64,000 nt of DNA from Physcomitrium patens (lineage: Eukaryota > Streptophyta > Bryopsida > Funariales > Funariaceae), in assembly GCF_000002425.4 (NCBI RefSeq), contig NC_037270.1:5499450-5563449 (forward strand), read 5' to 3'. A program made the position numbers and the translations under genes. The notes beneath the pieces were generated by a model. That model made no database searches and had not been told where the DNA came from. It was given only the letters and a program-made list of their open reading frames with translations. Positions within the stretch are counted from its first letter, which is position 1, and every line of letters begins with the position of its first letter. Shown in pieces: positions 33,500 to 45,089 of this stretch.

Positions 33500-35180
33500 T
33501 TAAAGGGCGCATTGCACTGCTAATAAGTGTGACGAGAGTGCTTATAATTTCCACATATTACAGTATAGTCATTACTCGCCCTTGGATTAGGACATTCACT
33601 CGCATAATGTCCGATTTGTCTGTAATGATAACAACGAAGTGGTCTCCTGTCAACTCCTTCAGGGATATTGGATGTCTCTACTAGTATATAACGGCTAGGT
33701 CTGTTCCATATCGGAAGAATAAAGGATCTTGATTGATCCATTATTACTGTAGACTCTGGCCATGGCTTCGTCATGGGTAGATATTGATGGTATCTTGGTA
33801 GGTTCATCGCCAATCCATGAGTATTGGATACACCTTCTTGGTGAAATTTAGAGTTTAGGAAATTGGAATAGTTCTTGTTTTATTTATTCACTCGATTTCC
33901 ATTCCAGCCAAACCTATTTCCCGTTTGCACTTGATTGACATCCCATGAAGTTGGTTGAATTATTATTTGGTTACTGAGTTGTTGTTGCTTCTGTAAATTC
34001 CAACAGTTGGTGGTAACATGCTTGCCCCCGCAAACGGTACATTGTACAATCATTTGAGGAGGTGAAAAACATTCTGTTACTAAATGACCTTGCCCCTTAT
34101 AATTGTTGCACCAGACATTGGGACGCATATTGGTTGGTTTATGCCTTTTTTTTTTATCCTTGGCCAAATTTACAGCCAATTCATCCATTTTTTTCATCAA
34201 TGTTAATAGCAATGACTCATTGGGATTCCTTGATACCAATACATTTGGCAATTCCTTCATAGATATTGGTTTTTGATATGCAAAATAAGGCACATACGGG
34301 TATGATGATGATGGTGGTACAGCCTGTAATGGAACAACATCTATGATTCCATGTGGAATTGTACCATAATCATTCCTTTCGAGATAACTTTTCGATGCAT
34401 CATTTCAATTTGTCATTTGATAACCTCCTTGAGATGGAATCATCGTGGCTCCAACTATTAAGTTCTGGTCATAGTGACATTCCTTCTATACCTTTGCTCG
34501 CTCAAGAGATGATGCAATGGTGGCTAATTGGGCCTCCTTTACAAACATCTTCAATTCTGGTGGGTGTAGTCCCTTAACCAATATGGACAATACAAACAAT
34601 TTTGGTATTTGGTTATTTGGCCTTTTTCGAAGTATATCTGCTACGCAACCATAATATGACTGTACCGCTTTCCCTAGTACCATTCTACTGTTTATTAATT
34701 TTTCTCTAAGATATTCTTGAAAACCAATTGATCAAAAATGGGCTAAAAATATATTTTTCAATGCCTCCTAATTGATAAATTGTCCCACACGTTCGCAGTT
34801 ATACCACTCAAATTTTATGTCTTTTAAGGTCGCTAGCAGCCATCTTAACCAAATATCTTCAGTTCTGCCATTATTGGCTACACACGCCATCAAAAATTGA
34901 GACAAATCTGGATCGGGATCTGTACCTAGCAAACCCCAAAAAGTAGGTTATGGCTCGATGCTAGTCAATCGATCGCCCACTACACCCATTTGAACTGCAA
35001 TCAAAATTACTGGTCCTTCGGACATCATTAAAGATGCCGGTGTTCCACTCAATTCTTTATTAAAATAAAAATTATCTCCCACAAAAGTCTTTTTTGGACT
35101 CCCAGGCCCTCTCGATTGACTATTATTATCCCCAAATAATTTTACTGGTTGAATATGAGGTGAAAATAATAAGTTTTATT
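33500..35180 (-). pseudogene. Element B gag with multiple zinc knuckles
   Basis: Frames 34293-33880 and 33813-33520 carry CCHC-type knuckles in series: CNNYKGQGHLVTEC, CTVCGGKHVTTNC, CYHYRQIGHYASEC and a decayed fourth (ICGNYKHSRHTY). Upstream lies the capsid-like part (34683-34486 and around 35150-34950, including DNFYFNKELSGT), which is conserved in C. Gag would package RNA. Three or four knuckles is more than the one seen in the chromoviruses of this window. Frames are interrupted by stops. Confidence 0.8.
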
Positions 35181-35691
35181 CTGAATTGGTCTTTATTGAC
35201 AAGTGATTTATGTTGATCTTCAGAACCAGACTTGTTAGAATCGGACGTATTTTTAATTGGGAAAATATCCAGTGGGATACCTAATTCCTTTGTACCTTCC
35301 TTGTTTTCCGTTAACAGCTTCGAGAGGTATGCTGGACTAATAGCAACGCTCCTCGTGAGTACTCTTGGTAATTTCTTTAATGGTATATACTTTTGAAATA
35401 TTAGAGGTCGATCGTCTTCTGGGTATGATCAAATATGCTGACAAGCATGCAACCATGGCTTAATCCAACTTTGTCGATGCTTCTTTTTCAATTTGCGATC
35501 TCGCTAGTTACGCAACAAATTTCTTGCTTACAATTGCTCTGTTCTTTTCTTTGATTGCTTTATTCTCTTTGCTGTTAAATTCTCATTCTTAATAACCATA
35601 CTTTTTTTTCAAATACTACTGAAATCGTCTTCCATTGTCAATTTTTTTACACGTTTGCTAATTAATTCCTAACACTCAAAGCTATTATCAC

Positions 35692-35709
35692 TCTCCGGCA
35701 GCGGCGCCA
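35692..35709 (-). other. Primer-binding site of B (tRNA-Asp-like)
   Basis: TGGCGCCGCTGCCGGAGA starts 3 bases inside the 5' LTR. From memory it differs at two positions from TGGCGCCGTTGCCGGGGA, the site used by many plant gypsy elements and complementary to tRNA-Asp. Confidence 0.75.
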
Positions 35710-35712
35710 AAA

Positions 35713-36502
35713 TGTGATTGCTCGTTTTATTTATTCCAAATTAATCTAATGGGAATAAATCCGTACAGGGGGATTCAAACATGGAGAATGACTAGTTGCT
35801 TAAGCGTTCACGTTAGGGTCACACAATCAATTACCTCCTGAATGTATCATCTTTATTTTCAATATCTGAACACACAAAGAAACTATAATCTCCTCCTTCA
35901 CCTTATCCGTCTCTTCTTTACAGTAATTCAGTTATACCAATAACTGCTATTTTTACCAATATATTCACCCTCATAATCTCCAATTGTAATACTGCACCCT
36001 CACAGCTTTCACCACACAATTACCCTCATTCCAATCATTGGAATTCTTCACATAGAACTACCATTCACATTACAGTGTTTCACACAAACACAAACTCATT
36101 CTCTCTGCTGAACTACAATCAGATTTCAGCATTCAATCTTTCTTCTTCTCAAATAATACTAATCACATTTTCATTCTATAATTCACTTCACAATATTCAG
36201 AAACTCTCAATCTTCTTATTCAAAGAAAATAACAAACAAAACAAAAGAGGTAGCACCAAGCTTACCTCGACTCACACTATCACAGCAATGGCCCTCGGCT
36301 CATGACTATCATAGTCTGGCCTCTTAATTAACTTCTACAACTCCTATATACTTTCTCTTGATTCTTGAGATTCTAATCGTAATTCTGTAATTAACCACTT
36401 TTAAGAATTAAATCACTCATCCATCCTCCTGAATTTCCTATTATATGGACTATTAATATATTTTACCAATATCTTTCAAAACAAATTAATATCTATTCTA
36501 CA
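35713..36502 (-). repeat. Element B 5' LTR
   Basis: 790 bp, TG...CA bounded. On the element strand a TATA-like GTATATAGG lies near 36345-36355. Confidence 0.92.
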
Positions 36503-36890
36503 GGGTGATGCTGCACTTATTAGCTAATTTTTCTATGGATTACAATATGAGGTAAAAAAATTAATGCTCAACTTACCTAATCCTCAAACATTGAATCAAG
36601 CAATTGACTTTGCTGTGAAGTGCAACAATCACCTTTTTGAATTCCGATCTAAGAACCGTACAAGTAGATCTCAACGTAACTATAATTCAATGGCAACACC
36701 AACATCTCTTCAACACATACATTCGAAAGTAGAGGATATGCAAATTGATGCAGTATGTTTCAAACCTCTTATTGAGCAAGAAAAGACTCATCGTCGTCAA
36801 GAAGGATTGTACTTATATTATGGAGAACCTTAATACACTGCTCAATATTGTCGAAAGAAGCGATGCAACCATAAAATGAGGAGTACAGCG
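36503..36890 (+). pseudogene. Element F gag, second part
   Basis: It resumes F gag after B: KLMLNLPNPQTLNQAIDFAV, then a basic region and a zinc knuckle reading LYLYYGEPxYTAQYC near 36815-36860. Two cysteines and the histidine of the C-C-H-C box have become tyrosine (TGT-to-TAT and CAT-to-TAT changes), leaving one cysteine. Confidence 0.8.
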
Positions 36891-37029
36891 ATCAAAGAAG
36901 ATAGCATGTCAAAAAATGAATTTGTCCAGCTACAATAGGAATTAAGCGGCTGGAATCTTGTACAATGCCTAGTAAACGTCCTATCCTCTCCTCAGAACCC
37001 TCTCCATATTTTATGATAAATGTTATTCC

Positions 37030-37560
37030 ATGACCTAAACATCTCAAAGCCTCTGCCTTGCTAAATTCAAGAGTCTCAGCATGTTTCTTAGATGAAAAAT
37101 TTGCTAAAAGACATAGCATATTTTTAGTAAAGAAAACTAAACTTATTCATGTAGAAGTCATAGATGGTCGTCCGTTGTCTACAAGAGATGTTACTCATGA
37201 AACCCTTCCTATAGAAATAGCAACTGATGGTCATAGTAGCTTTTTAATATTTAATATCATTAGATCTCTTTCTAAACCAATTATTTTAGGTTTATCATTG
37301 TTAGAAAAATATAACCCTAAAATAGATTAGACTTCTCATATTCTTGATTTTTTTGAAAGTATAATTAAGAGTGTAGTTAATCAAGTAGAAAGTCATAAGT
37401 TTAGTATAATTAAATCTATATTTGTAGGTGCAAGTACTTTTTTGCATGCTACAAAAGAAGGATCACCTTGTGTCATTTATGCCACACCTGTTTCTATTGG
37501 TGGAAAGACTTCAAGTGGCATTCCAAGCCAATATTAAGATTTTTAAGATATATTTGAGAA
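37030..37560 (+). pseudogene. Element F protease
   Basis: The frame 37058-37330 begins LNSRVSACFLDEKFAKRHSI, where the retropepsin DSG box has become NSR by transitions. HVEVIDGRPLSTRDVTHETL and SKPIILGLSLLEKYNPKID follow. It would process the polyprotein. A TAG stop at 37328-37330 (TGG originally) and a shift break the link to RT. Confidence 0.75.
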
Positions 37561-37639
37561 AAAGAATGCGGATACTCTTCCAGAACATCGTTCCTATAAT
37601 AGCTCAATTGACCTTCAAGAAGGAGCACAACCGCCATTT

Positions 37640-38960
37640 GGACCAATCTACAATTTATCTGAAAATGAGTTAGCTGAACTCAAGGAGTATATTGAAGAGA
37701 ATTTGGCCAAGAACTTCACACGCCATTCCAAATCTCCAGCAAGAGCTCTAATTTTATTTGTGAAGAAAAAAGATGGATTATTGCGAATGTGTGTTGATTA
37801 TTGAGGACTCAACAAAATCACTATCAAAAATAAGAACCCGCTATCTTTGATATCTGGACTTCTTGATCAGTTGAATCAAGCTAAGATCTATACAAAAATA
37901 GATCTATGAGGAGCATACAATTTGGTATGCATCAAAAAAAGAGATGAATGGAAGACTGCGTTTCGAAGAAAGTATGGACATTTCGAATACAACGTCATGC
38001 TTTTTGGACTTACAAATGCACCAGTAGCATTCCAACATCTAATGAATGATGTCTTTTGGGAGTTTTTAGATGATTTTATTTTTTGTTACTAAGATGACAT
38101 CTTAATCTATTCTAAGAACCCATAAGAATATGAATTTCATGTTCGCCAAGTATTACAAAAACTAAGAGATGCAGGACTCTATGCCAAGATAGAAAAGTGT
38201 ATATTTCACACTACTCAAGTCGACTTCTTAGGATACATCATTTCAAATGACGGACTTATGATGGATCCTAAGAAAGTTCAAACTATTATGGATTGGAGGA
38301 TCCCAAAAATGGTAAGAGATGTCCAATGCTTTTTGGGATTTACCAACTACTATCGGATCTTCATCAAAGACTTCTCTCAAGTTGCAGCTCCACTTATACG
38401 TTTGACTTGTAAAGGCAAACTTGAATAGAATGAAGAAGCAAAAGTAGCATTTGAAGCTTTGAAGACAGCCTTTGTTTCTGCACCAATCTTGTATCAAGTC
38501 GATTTTTCTAAGTTTTTTTTTTATGAAAACATACACATAAGACTTTGCTTTGCGTGTCGTATTGTCACAAATGGGAACAGATGATAAAATTCATCCTATA
38601 GCTTTTTATTCCAGAAAATTTTTAGTAGCCGAGATCAACTACGAGATCCACGACAAAGAACTTCTTGCAATCATGGATTCGTTTCAAGAATGGTACCATT
38701 ATCTAGAAGGGGCTTTAAATGTAGTCACAATCTATACAGATCACAAGAACCTTGAATATTTTATGTCAATACGTATTTTGAATTGTCGCCAAGTTCGTTG
38801 GAGTATGTCTTTGTCAAGATTCAAATTCAAGATCACTTATTGACTAAGAAAACAATAAGGTTTATTAGATGCACTCTCTAGATGATCTTATCTTATACCA
38901 AAGGAAAGAAATGCTGCTTTTTATCAACAACAAATAATTCTTTTGAAGCCAGAGCATCTT
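37640..38960 (+). pseudogene. Element F RT and RNase H
   Basis: RT motifs in order are [35 protein letters not shown]-equivalent [40 protein letters not shown] and a catalytic box reading YxDD with a stop codon at x (near 38090). Then DGLMMDPKKVQTIMDW and NYYRIFIKDFSQVAAPLIRL follow. RNase H covers 38550-38843 ([34 protein letters not shown]). Several stops replace CGA, CAA or TGG codons. A T-rich stretch near 38511-38521 shifts the frame between RT and RNase H. Confidence 0.9.
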
Positions 38961-39119
38961 CATCTTCGAGCAATGAAATCAATACTAATTGTTGATTCAA
39001 CTTTCATTAAGCAAGTTCAGTGAAGTATATCTTCTGATCTTCTTATTCATGATATTAAGAAAAATCCTTCAAAGTCTCATGATACTTCCAAGTTTGAATT
39101 CAAGAAGAATCTACTATAC

Positions 39120-39810
39120 TTTGAAGGACATCTATATGTTCTAGAAGGTAAAACTCGATTATATGTTCTTCAAGCTCGTCATGACTTTCCAACAGTAGGA
39201 CATTTTGGATACAATAAAACTTTAGAACTAATATCCAAAGACTTTTGGTGGCCCCAAATGTGAAAAGCAGTTAAAGATTTTGTACAATCTTGTGATATTT
39301 ATTCGAGATCAAAAACTACTCGTCATCAACCTTACAAACTTCTTGAGCCATTACCCATTCCAGAATAACCATGGTCTTCTATTTCTATGTATTTCATCAC
39401 GGATCTTCCAATCTTAGGTTCTTATGACTTTATATTTGTGATAGTAGATCGTTTTATCAAGATGGCACATTTTGTATCATGTACAAAATCTATCACAGGT
39501 GAAGAAATAGCTAAGCTCTTTCTTGAGAATATCTATGGCTATTATGGATTATCCAAGGATATTATATTAGATAGGGGAACTCAATTTGTATCAAGATTTT
39601 GGCGGACTCTTTTCAAGATTCTAAAAGTGGATATAAAACTTTCTTTGGCATTCCATCCTCAAATTGATGGACAAACAGAGCGTATTAATCAAGTTTTGGA
39701 GCAGTATTTAAGATGTATCATCAACTACCAATAAGATGATTGGACAATTCTTTTGCCATTGGCAGAGTTTGCTTACAATAATACGATACATTCTTCTACA
39801 AAATAAACAC
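39120..39810 (+). pseudogene. Element F integrase zinc finger and core
   Basis: The zinc finger region (HDFPTVGHFGYNKTLELISK, then CDIYSRSKTT, with the second cysteine mutated to tyrosine) precedes the core frame 39387-39734. That frame has FVIVDRFIKMAHFVSCTKSI, DIILDRGTQFVSRF and HPQIDGQTERINQVLEQY. Stops occur between the parts. Confidence 0.88.
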
Positions 39811-40409
39811 CTTTCTTTGCTAATTATGGTTATCATCCACGACTTGATACTTTTGACTTTTCAAAAGTTGATAATTCTGCTATGAAAGATTTGGCAATTC
39901 ATTTGTCAGAGCTACATGCAATGATGAAGGCATAGTAAAAAAAAGCTCAAGAACAACAAAAGGTCAATGCGGATGTCTATCAAAAAGAACAACCACCATT
40001 CCACATGGGTGATAAGGTATGATTACTTCATCACAATATCAAGACCACTCATCCTTGTTATAAGTTGGACTATCAAAGCCTTGCACCATTTTCTATTTCT
40101 ACACAAATCAATCCAGTTGCATATCATTTACATCTATCGAAGTCAATGAAAATCCATCCAGTATTCTACGTGTCTCTTCTTGAACCATACAAGATAGTGG
40201 ACATATCAAGAAGAAGACAAGTTCCACCTCCTCCTATAGAAGTGGACAATAATGAAGAGTTTGATGTGGAAGAAGTCTTAGATTCAAGGCGGTGCCAAAA
40301 TAAATTGGAATATTTTGTCAATTAGTACGGATATAATATTAATGAACATACATGAGAGCCAGTAAAGAATCTTACAAATGTAGCAAAGGCGGTGGAAGCT
40401 TTTCATTAA
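39811..40409 (+). pseudogene. Element F integrase C-terminus and chromodomain
   Basis: The frame 40065-40325 reads LAPFSISTQINPVAYHLHLS (GPY/F module), SMKIHPVFYVSLLEPYK and the chromodomain EEFDVEEVLDSRRCQNKLEY. It continues past a stop (TAG at 40323) as YNINEHT...EPVKNLTNVAKAVEAFH. The end at FH-stop corresponds to the end of A pol. Confidence 0.88.
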
Positions 40410-40527
40410 TGACATCGATTAAAATCAAGATAAAAACCTTCTTTATAAAAGAAACAAGATTTAGGCAAGATATCATTCTACTTTCAATCCTTGTTTGTAG
40501 CTTCTTTGTAGTTGTGACGCTCAGAAA

Positions 40528-40950
40528 ATGGAGAACCAATAACCAGTAGATTCGACTCAAGAGCCTTTGTTTGCTGATCTACAGGAAAAGACATTACGAT
40601 TGTCACAACCTTCAAGATGACGTAATCAAGATGAAGATCTTTAAGAACGACATGTTCTTCCTCGAATAGATGGAAAAATAAAACGCGTTTGGTATCACGA
40701 CCTTGGAAGGGACTCCCGATGTTTGGTGATTTTACTAGAGATAGGAACAACTTATGATGGTGTTCTAAATATTTTATTTGAAGGAAGTTATGAAGGCTTC
40801 AACAATGATCAAATAATTGGGTGGTCTTCCCTTCTTGGTATGGGACACTATCGATGGTTGACAGGCCCTATCAATCATCTTCGAAGAGAACAAAGATCAG
40901 AGTATGTGGCAAATATAATTTGTCACATCATAGATTTTCTCAACATATGA
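40528..40950 (+). pseudogene. Element F ORF3: conserved accessory ORF
   Basis: One frame of 141 codons runs from ATG (MENQ) to TGA, about 120 bp after pol, and is broken only by three internal stops near its start (one CGA-to-TGA, two TAA). Ordered pieces are DSTQEPLFADLQEKTLRLSQ, VLPRIDGKIKRVWYHDLGRD, ILFEGSYEGFNNDQIIGWSS, GMGHYRWLTGPINHLRREQR and YVANIICHIIDFLNI. The length of 423 nt is the same in E, and the motif order is the same in D. I do not recognise the family. The opposite strand is also open over 88 codons (40750-40484), so the coding strand is an inference from start position, shared direction with pol and similarity to A. Confidence 0.62.
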
Positions 40951-40977
40951 TGATCGCTCCTCGAAGAACTCATCCCT

Positions 40978-40988
40978 AAAAAGGGGGG
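40978..40988 (+). other. Polypurine tract of F
   Basis: AAAAAGGGGGG lies 3 bases before the 3' LTR. Confidence 0.8.
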
Positions 40989-40991
40989 TTG

Positions 40992-41550
40992 TGTCACAGA
41001 CATACTCAGGTAAGCCAATAATTACATATATAAATAGTTAGAAGTAAGTAAAAATAAATAAAAGTAAGTTAATTCTATAATATTTGATATGGAGGCTTCC
41101 TAGAAGCTTCATAGATACTGCTTTGACTTTATAGGTGTCTTTAATTGACTTTTTGGAATAAAAACGTGGTCAAACAAGTTGGCCATGTGCCACACATGTT
41201 GTAAGCTTGAAGACCATACTAACTATGTGGCCCACACGTAGAAAAACTTGCCTTGTAAGTCAAGGCATGTGTCCTACAAAGTCAACAGATATTGGAGGTT
41301 CTATAGAACGTCGCCACGTAGCTCCTATTTAGATAGTATATATAGAGATAAGAGTGAAGCCTTCTTCACTCTTATCAACTTCTTTCTTGCTTCCAGTCTA
41401 GTTTCAAGGGTCTCTAGTTTTCTTGTCTTTTGGCAATAGCCATTCCAGTTTCTTTTTTAATATACATATCAAGTTATTTCTATTTTGTCATCTTTCTTTG
41501 AAAGAAGTCTCACTTGTTTATTTGTCTTTATTATTTTCTTGTCCTTGACA
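40992..41550 (+). repeat. Element F 3' LTR
   Basis: It begins TGTCACAGACATACTC and ends GTCCTTGACA. TATATATA is at 41337-41344. The hairpin at 41347-41376 has arms GATAAGAGTGAAG and CTTCACTCTTATC, a fully paired 13-bp stem in which one C-G pair of other copies has become T-A. Confidence 0.93.
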
Positions 41551-41555
41551 GATGT
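41551..41555. repeat. Target-site duplication of F, right copy
   Basis: GATGT, identical to 27706-27710. Confidence 0.9.
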
Positions 41556-42851
41556 TGCTACTTTATCTAAGAATTAATATGCAATTAATTTAGTTTTATT
41601 GAAATATTTTTAGTTTAATTTTTTATGAAATAATAAATAAATTCAATTAAATTTTAATTTTTTAAATAAAATATTATTATATTTTAATTTCTTGTTCTAT
41701 AATTTATATAGTATATTTATTTATTTATTTTGTAAAATTAAATATAATTTTAAATTATATATATATTAAATTTTATTTTTATTAATATTTGAAGTATTTT
41801 CTGAATTTTTTATGATACATTACACAATTATTTAAAGCCATTCTTTTGTGGAAGTGCTTATGCATTGTAATTGTCACATGATGTGGCATTGAGTACCAAA
41901 TCTTGTCAGATGTATGTGATTTAGTTTGATTTAGTGGTTTTTCCATCCATTTAGTTTTTTCTATTAGTTGACTTTGTTAATGTCAATTAGAGTTTGAATA
42001 CTTAGACGGAAAAATCTCTTGAATTAACATTCATATCAAGTCAAATCTTGTGAGTGGTTTTTAGAGGAAAAAAAAGCTTATTATAAGGAGTTGCTTGATT
42101 ATGGTGACTAACCATTTAATAAAGCTTTAGGATTTCTCTTCTACTCATTTTTGTACTCTTAGATTCCATCTTTGTAGTATTAGAGAAAGCTTGACTTACT
42201 TGTGTGAAGATTCTTCTTCTCTTGAAGGTATATTGATTATGCATTTTTATTTGGTTTAGGTTACATACTTTGTTATTGGTTTGTAGTAATTGATGTATTG
42301 TGTGTAACAATCTTTGTTTATACAACATAATGCATAAAGACAAAGTCTTAAATTTAATAAACATAATAGACTTTTCTTTTTAGATTATATAAAATAAAAA
42401 AATATAATATTTATATTTTATTTTCTATTAATACAAATTCAAGAGTCATTACATATTATTATATAATTTTATTATTTAGACATATTTGTTTTCCAAACGT
42501 ATTGCCTTATATTAGATTTACACTCTTCATGAAATGTTTAGTCTGGTGGTAATATATATAAATTATATTAAATTATTATTTAAAATTACTATATTAAAAT
42601 TTAATTTGTTTTATATATATTATTTTCATATGAATTTTATTGTTTCAACATCATTTAACTTTACAGTAATTGAAAAATTACTATAATCATAGAATCATAT
42701 ATGATTGCATTAACATTATAGTAATTGACAAACTAAAGTAACTAAGAATACATCACTAAGATAAATTAAAGAATACTAAGATAGACTAAAAATGAATAAG
42801 GAATATACTTTTTGTATCCAACAACATAAGTTTTTACTTATGTTCCTATTT

Positions 42852-42854
<3 letters not shown>

Positions 42855-42891
<37 letters not shown>
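42855..42891. repeat. (TA)n microsatellite
   Basis: A 37-bp uninterrupted AT run. Confidence 0.95.
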
Positions 42892-42894
<3 letters not shown>

Positions 42895-44480
42895 CATTTT
42901 GAAAAATAACATATTTTGATATATTTTGGATTAATTTTCTAAGATATTTTATTTTAAAAAATTAAAAATTTTAATTATTTTTATACTAATTTGATACTCA
43001 TTGATGGTTTCTACACATTGATCTTAATTGAATAAATCTAGTTCAATAATTACAAATGTTTGTAGGATAGTGAACACTACAAGAAACTTAAAAATGAATT
43101 TATAAAATCACTCAATGCTTATTTTTGTAAAAATATTAAATAACGATCCTATAATATTTTATATTGATTTTTTGGATATTTTTTATTGAAATTATTATAC
43201 TTGTATTTTTAATTTTTAATTTCTCATAAAAATTTCTAATTTAATTACAATTGAAGAACTTTTCATGGAAAAGGAAGAAATCTAATTTTGTTCGATTATT
43301 ATTTCTATATTTTTTAAAGAATAATGTTGCCAAAGCTATATAATGATTTACATTTTTCAGAAACGTTTTAGACTACACATTGCAAGGCATTCAAATTTAA
43401 AGGATAACTTGTAATCTCTTCTTGTATTTTGAATATGTAGTTTAATTTATATATAATTTTTTAGCAGTAGGAGTAAGTAGTATAAAAAAATCAATAATAT
43501 TTTTTTAAATATTTTTTCAAGAGCAAATTACTACAAAAAGGTTTATTTTTTCATCATGTTTATAATAATAATCATAGAAGAAATACATAGGCATTTAATC
43601 TAGTTTAAGATAAAAATTAATTTAAAACTCACGTAAATTTATCATTTTATGATTATTAATTTTTACTTTTTACTAAACCAAGAAAAAAAAATTTATCAAT
43701 AACTATCATGAATTTAATTGAGGTAGAATATAAATTAATAGATCAAAAATAATATTTCTATTTTTATACAATAAGAAAATATCTATAGTTATATTTTAAA
43801 TTTTACTTGCATTATTTTTTTTAAAATTTTGATAAGAATAAAATAATATTATTTAATGCTTCGTAACCGTGCTTAGATTTTAAGAATTTATAATCCAAAA
43901 AATCAATGTTTTATTTTATTTTATATTTATTTTAGTAAAATCCTTTAATAAGGATGATATACATATATATTTTTTGGTAAAAAAAATTGTAAAAAAAATG
44001 ATAAAAATTAATAATAGAACAAAAAATTACACAAGAATTATTTTATTTGTACATTTTTTAATTAATACAAAAAATAGCATCTTTTGTTTTATATCCACTT
44101 GTCATTCACGAATTCAATTTTTTTATATTTATTACATATATTGAAACAAAAGAAAATATCTTTGGCATTTTCAGAAATTGGATTATTTTTATTTTAGAAA
44201 TAAAAGACATTAATTTAACCATGAGTTAAAAAGAAATCCTCAAAAATCCTTCATACCTATATATCTTTAAAAGGAAAAATAATATTTTCATATTAAAATT
44301 TTATTTGTAACAACTTTGCATACTAGTATCTTTTAATCTATCTTATTGGATTTCTGCTTAATTTAAAAAGATTATCAAAAGAAGTGAAAATAAAATCAAT
44401 GAAGAATCATTTAAATATTCTACAAGCTTAAATAAAAATATTTGTTTAATTAGATTTTTCAAAATTTAAGCTTAAATTAT

Positions 44481-44494
44481 GTGTGTGTGTATAT

Positions 44495-44543
<49 letters not shown>
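44481..44543. repeat. Compound (TG)n-(TA)n microsatellite
   Basis: A short TG run at 44481-44490 is followed by a 44-bp AT run at 44500-44543. Confidence 0.9.
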
Positions 44544-44556
<13 letters not shown>

Positions 44557-44723
44557 CAATTTTCTAATTATTAAAAATCTATATCAAATATCATAATTAA
44601 TATGTATTTATAAATAATTTTTATAAATCTATAATCTAATATTCATCTTCTTTAAGTTGTTCAAAATTTTAATAATACAATGAATGACACAATGCTTATG
44701 GATGGATGTAGCAAAAATATATG

Positions 44724-44724
<1 letters not shown>

Positions 44725-44759
<35 letters not shown>
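44725..44759. repeat. (TA)n microsatellite
   Basis: A 35-bp AT run. Confidence 0.95.
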
Positions 44760-44762
<3 letters not shown>

Positions 44763-45035
44763 ACATAAAATATGTTTAATGCTAAGAAAAAAATCAACAT
44801 ATCCTTTGGCCTTAGATCTACATTTAAGTTATCATTTAAAAATAGATGTGAATTTTAAATAAATTACAAATTTATAGTAATAAAATAAAGTTTAAAGTTA
44901 AATTATTAATAAAAGAAAATCAATGATTTTTGATTAAAAATTATTATATATTTATTTTGATTTTAAATAATATTAATAATTTTTTTATAGAATTAAAAAA
45001 ATAAAGAAAATTTAATTAGATTATAATTTTAAAAA

Positions 45036-45039
<4 letters not shown>

Positions 45040-45086
<47 letters not shown>
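45040..45086. repeat. (TA)n microsatellite
   Basis: A 47-bp uninterrupted AT run. Confidence 0.95.

Positions 45087-45089
<3 letters not shown>

Larger units (their letters stand above)
29060..36502 (-). mobile_element. Element B: defective non-chromodomain gypsy element nested in F
   Basis: LTRs at 29060-29851 and 35713-36502 (792 and 790 bp) flank a minus-strand interior: primer site, gag with several zinc knuckles, a spacer with inverted repeats, protease, N-terminal RT and a coiled-coil end. RT catalytic core, RNase H and integrase are deleted, so B could move only with help from a related element. It is less decayed than its relative C. The DGG protease motif, the primer site and TATKKDYFPLPF in RT suggest the Athila/Tat side of Ty3/gypsy (family knowledge). 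Confidence 0.9.
27711..41550 (+). mobile_element. Element F: full-length chromovirus, host of element B
   Basis: LTRs at 27711-28272 (562 bp) and 40992-41550 (559 bp) flank gag, protease, RT-RH, integrase-chromodomain, ORF3 and a polypurine tract in that order on the plus strand. Perfect 5-bp target duplications (GATGT) frame it. Element B interrupts gag; without B the element is about 6.4 kb. The two LTRs are clearly alike and differ mostly by transitions. Coding frames carry dispersed stops. Confidence 0.95.

Noticed and set aside
36892-37119. Open minus-strand frame resembling a plus-strand frame at 20283-20561
   Set aside because: Both lie antisense to the gag/protease region of F and D; their similarity follows from the shared sense sequence.
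40484-40750. Open minus-strand frame similar to a plus-strand frame at 16695-16913
   Set aside because: They are antisense to ORF3 of F and D. I prefer the sense frame because of shared start and end, direction with pol and similarity to A, but I note the ambiguity in the ORF3 finding.
41870-42330. Possible old LTR or promoter between F and the solo LTR
   Set aside because: No second copy, no TG...CA ends and no duplications found.
44481-45086. Dense TA tracts considered as a possible replication origin or centromere repeat
   Set aside because: Similar tracts are spread throughout the window and no higher-order unit is visible.
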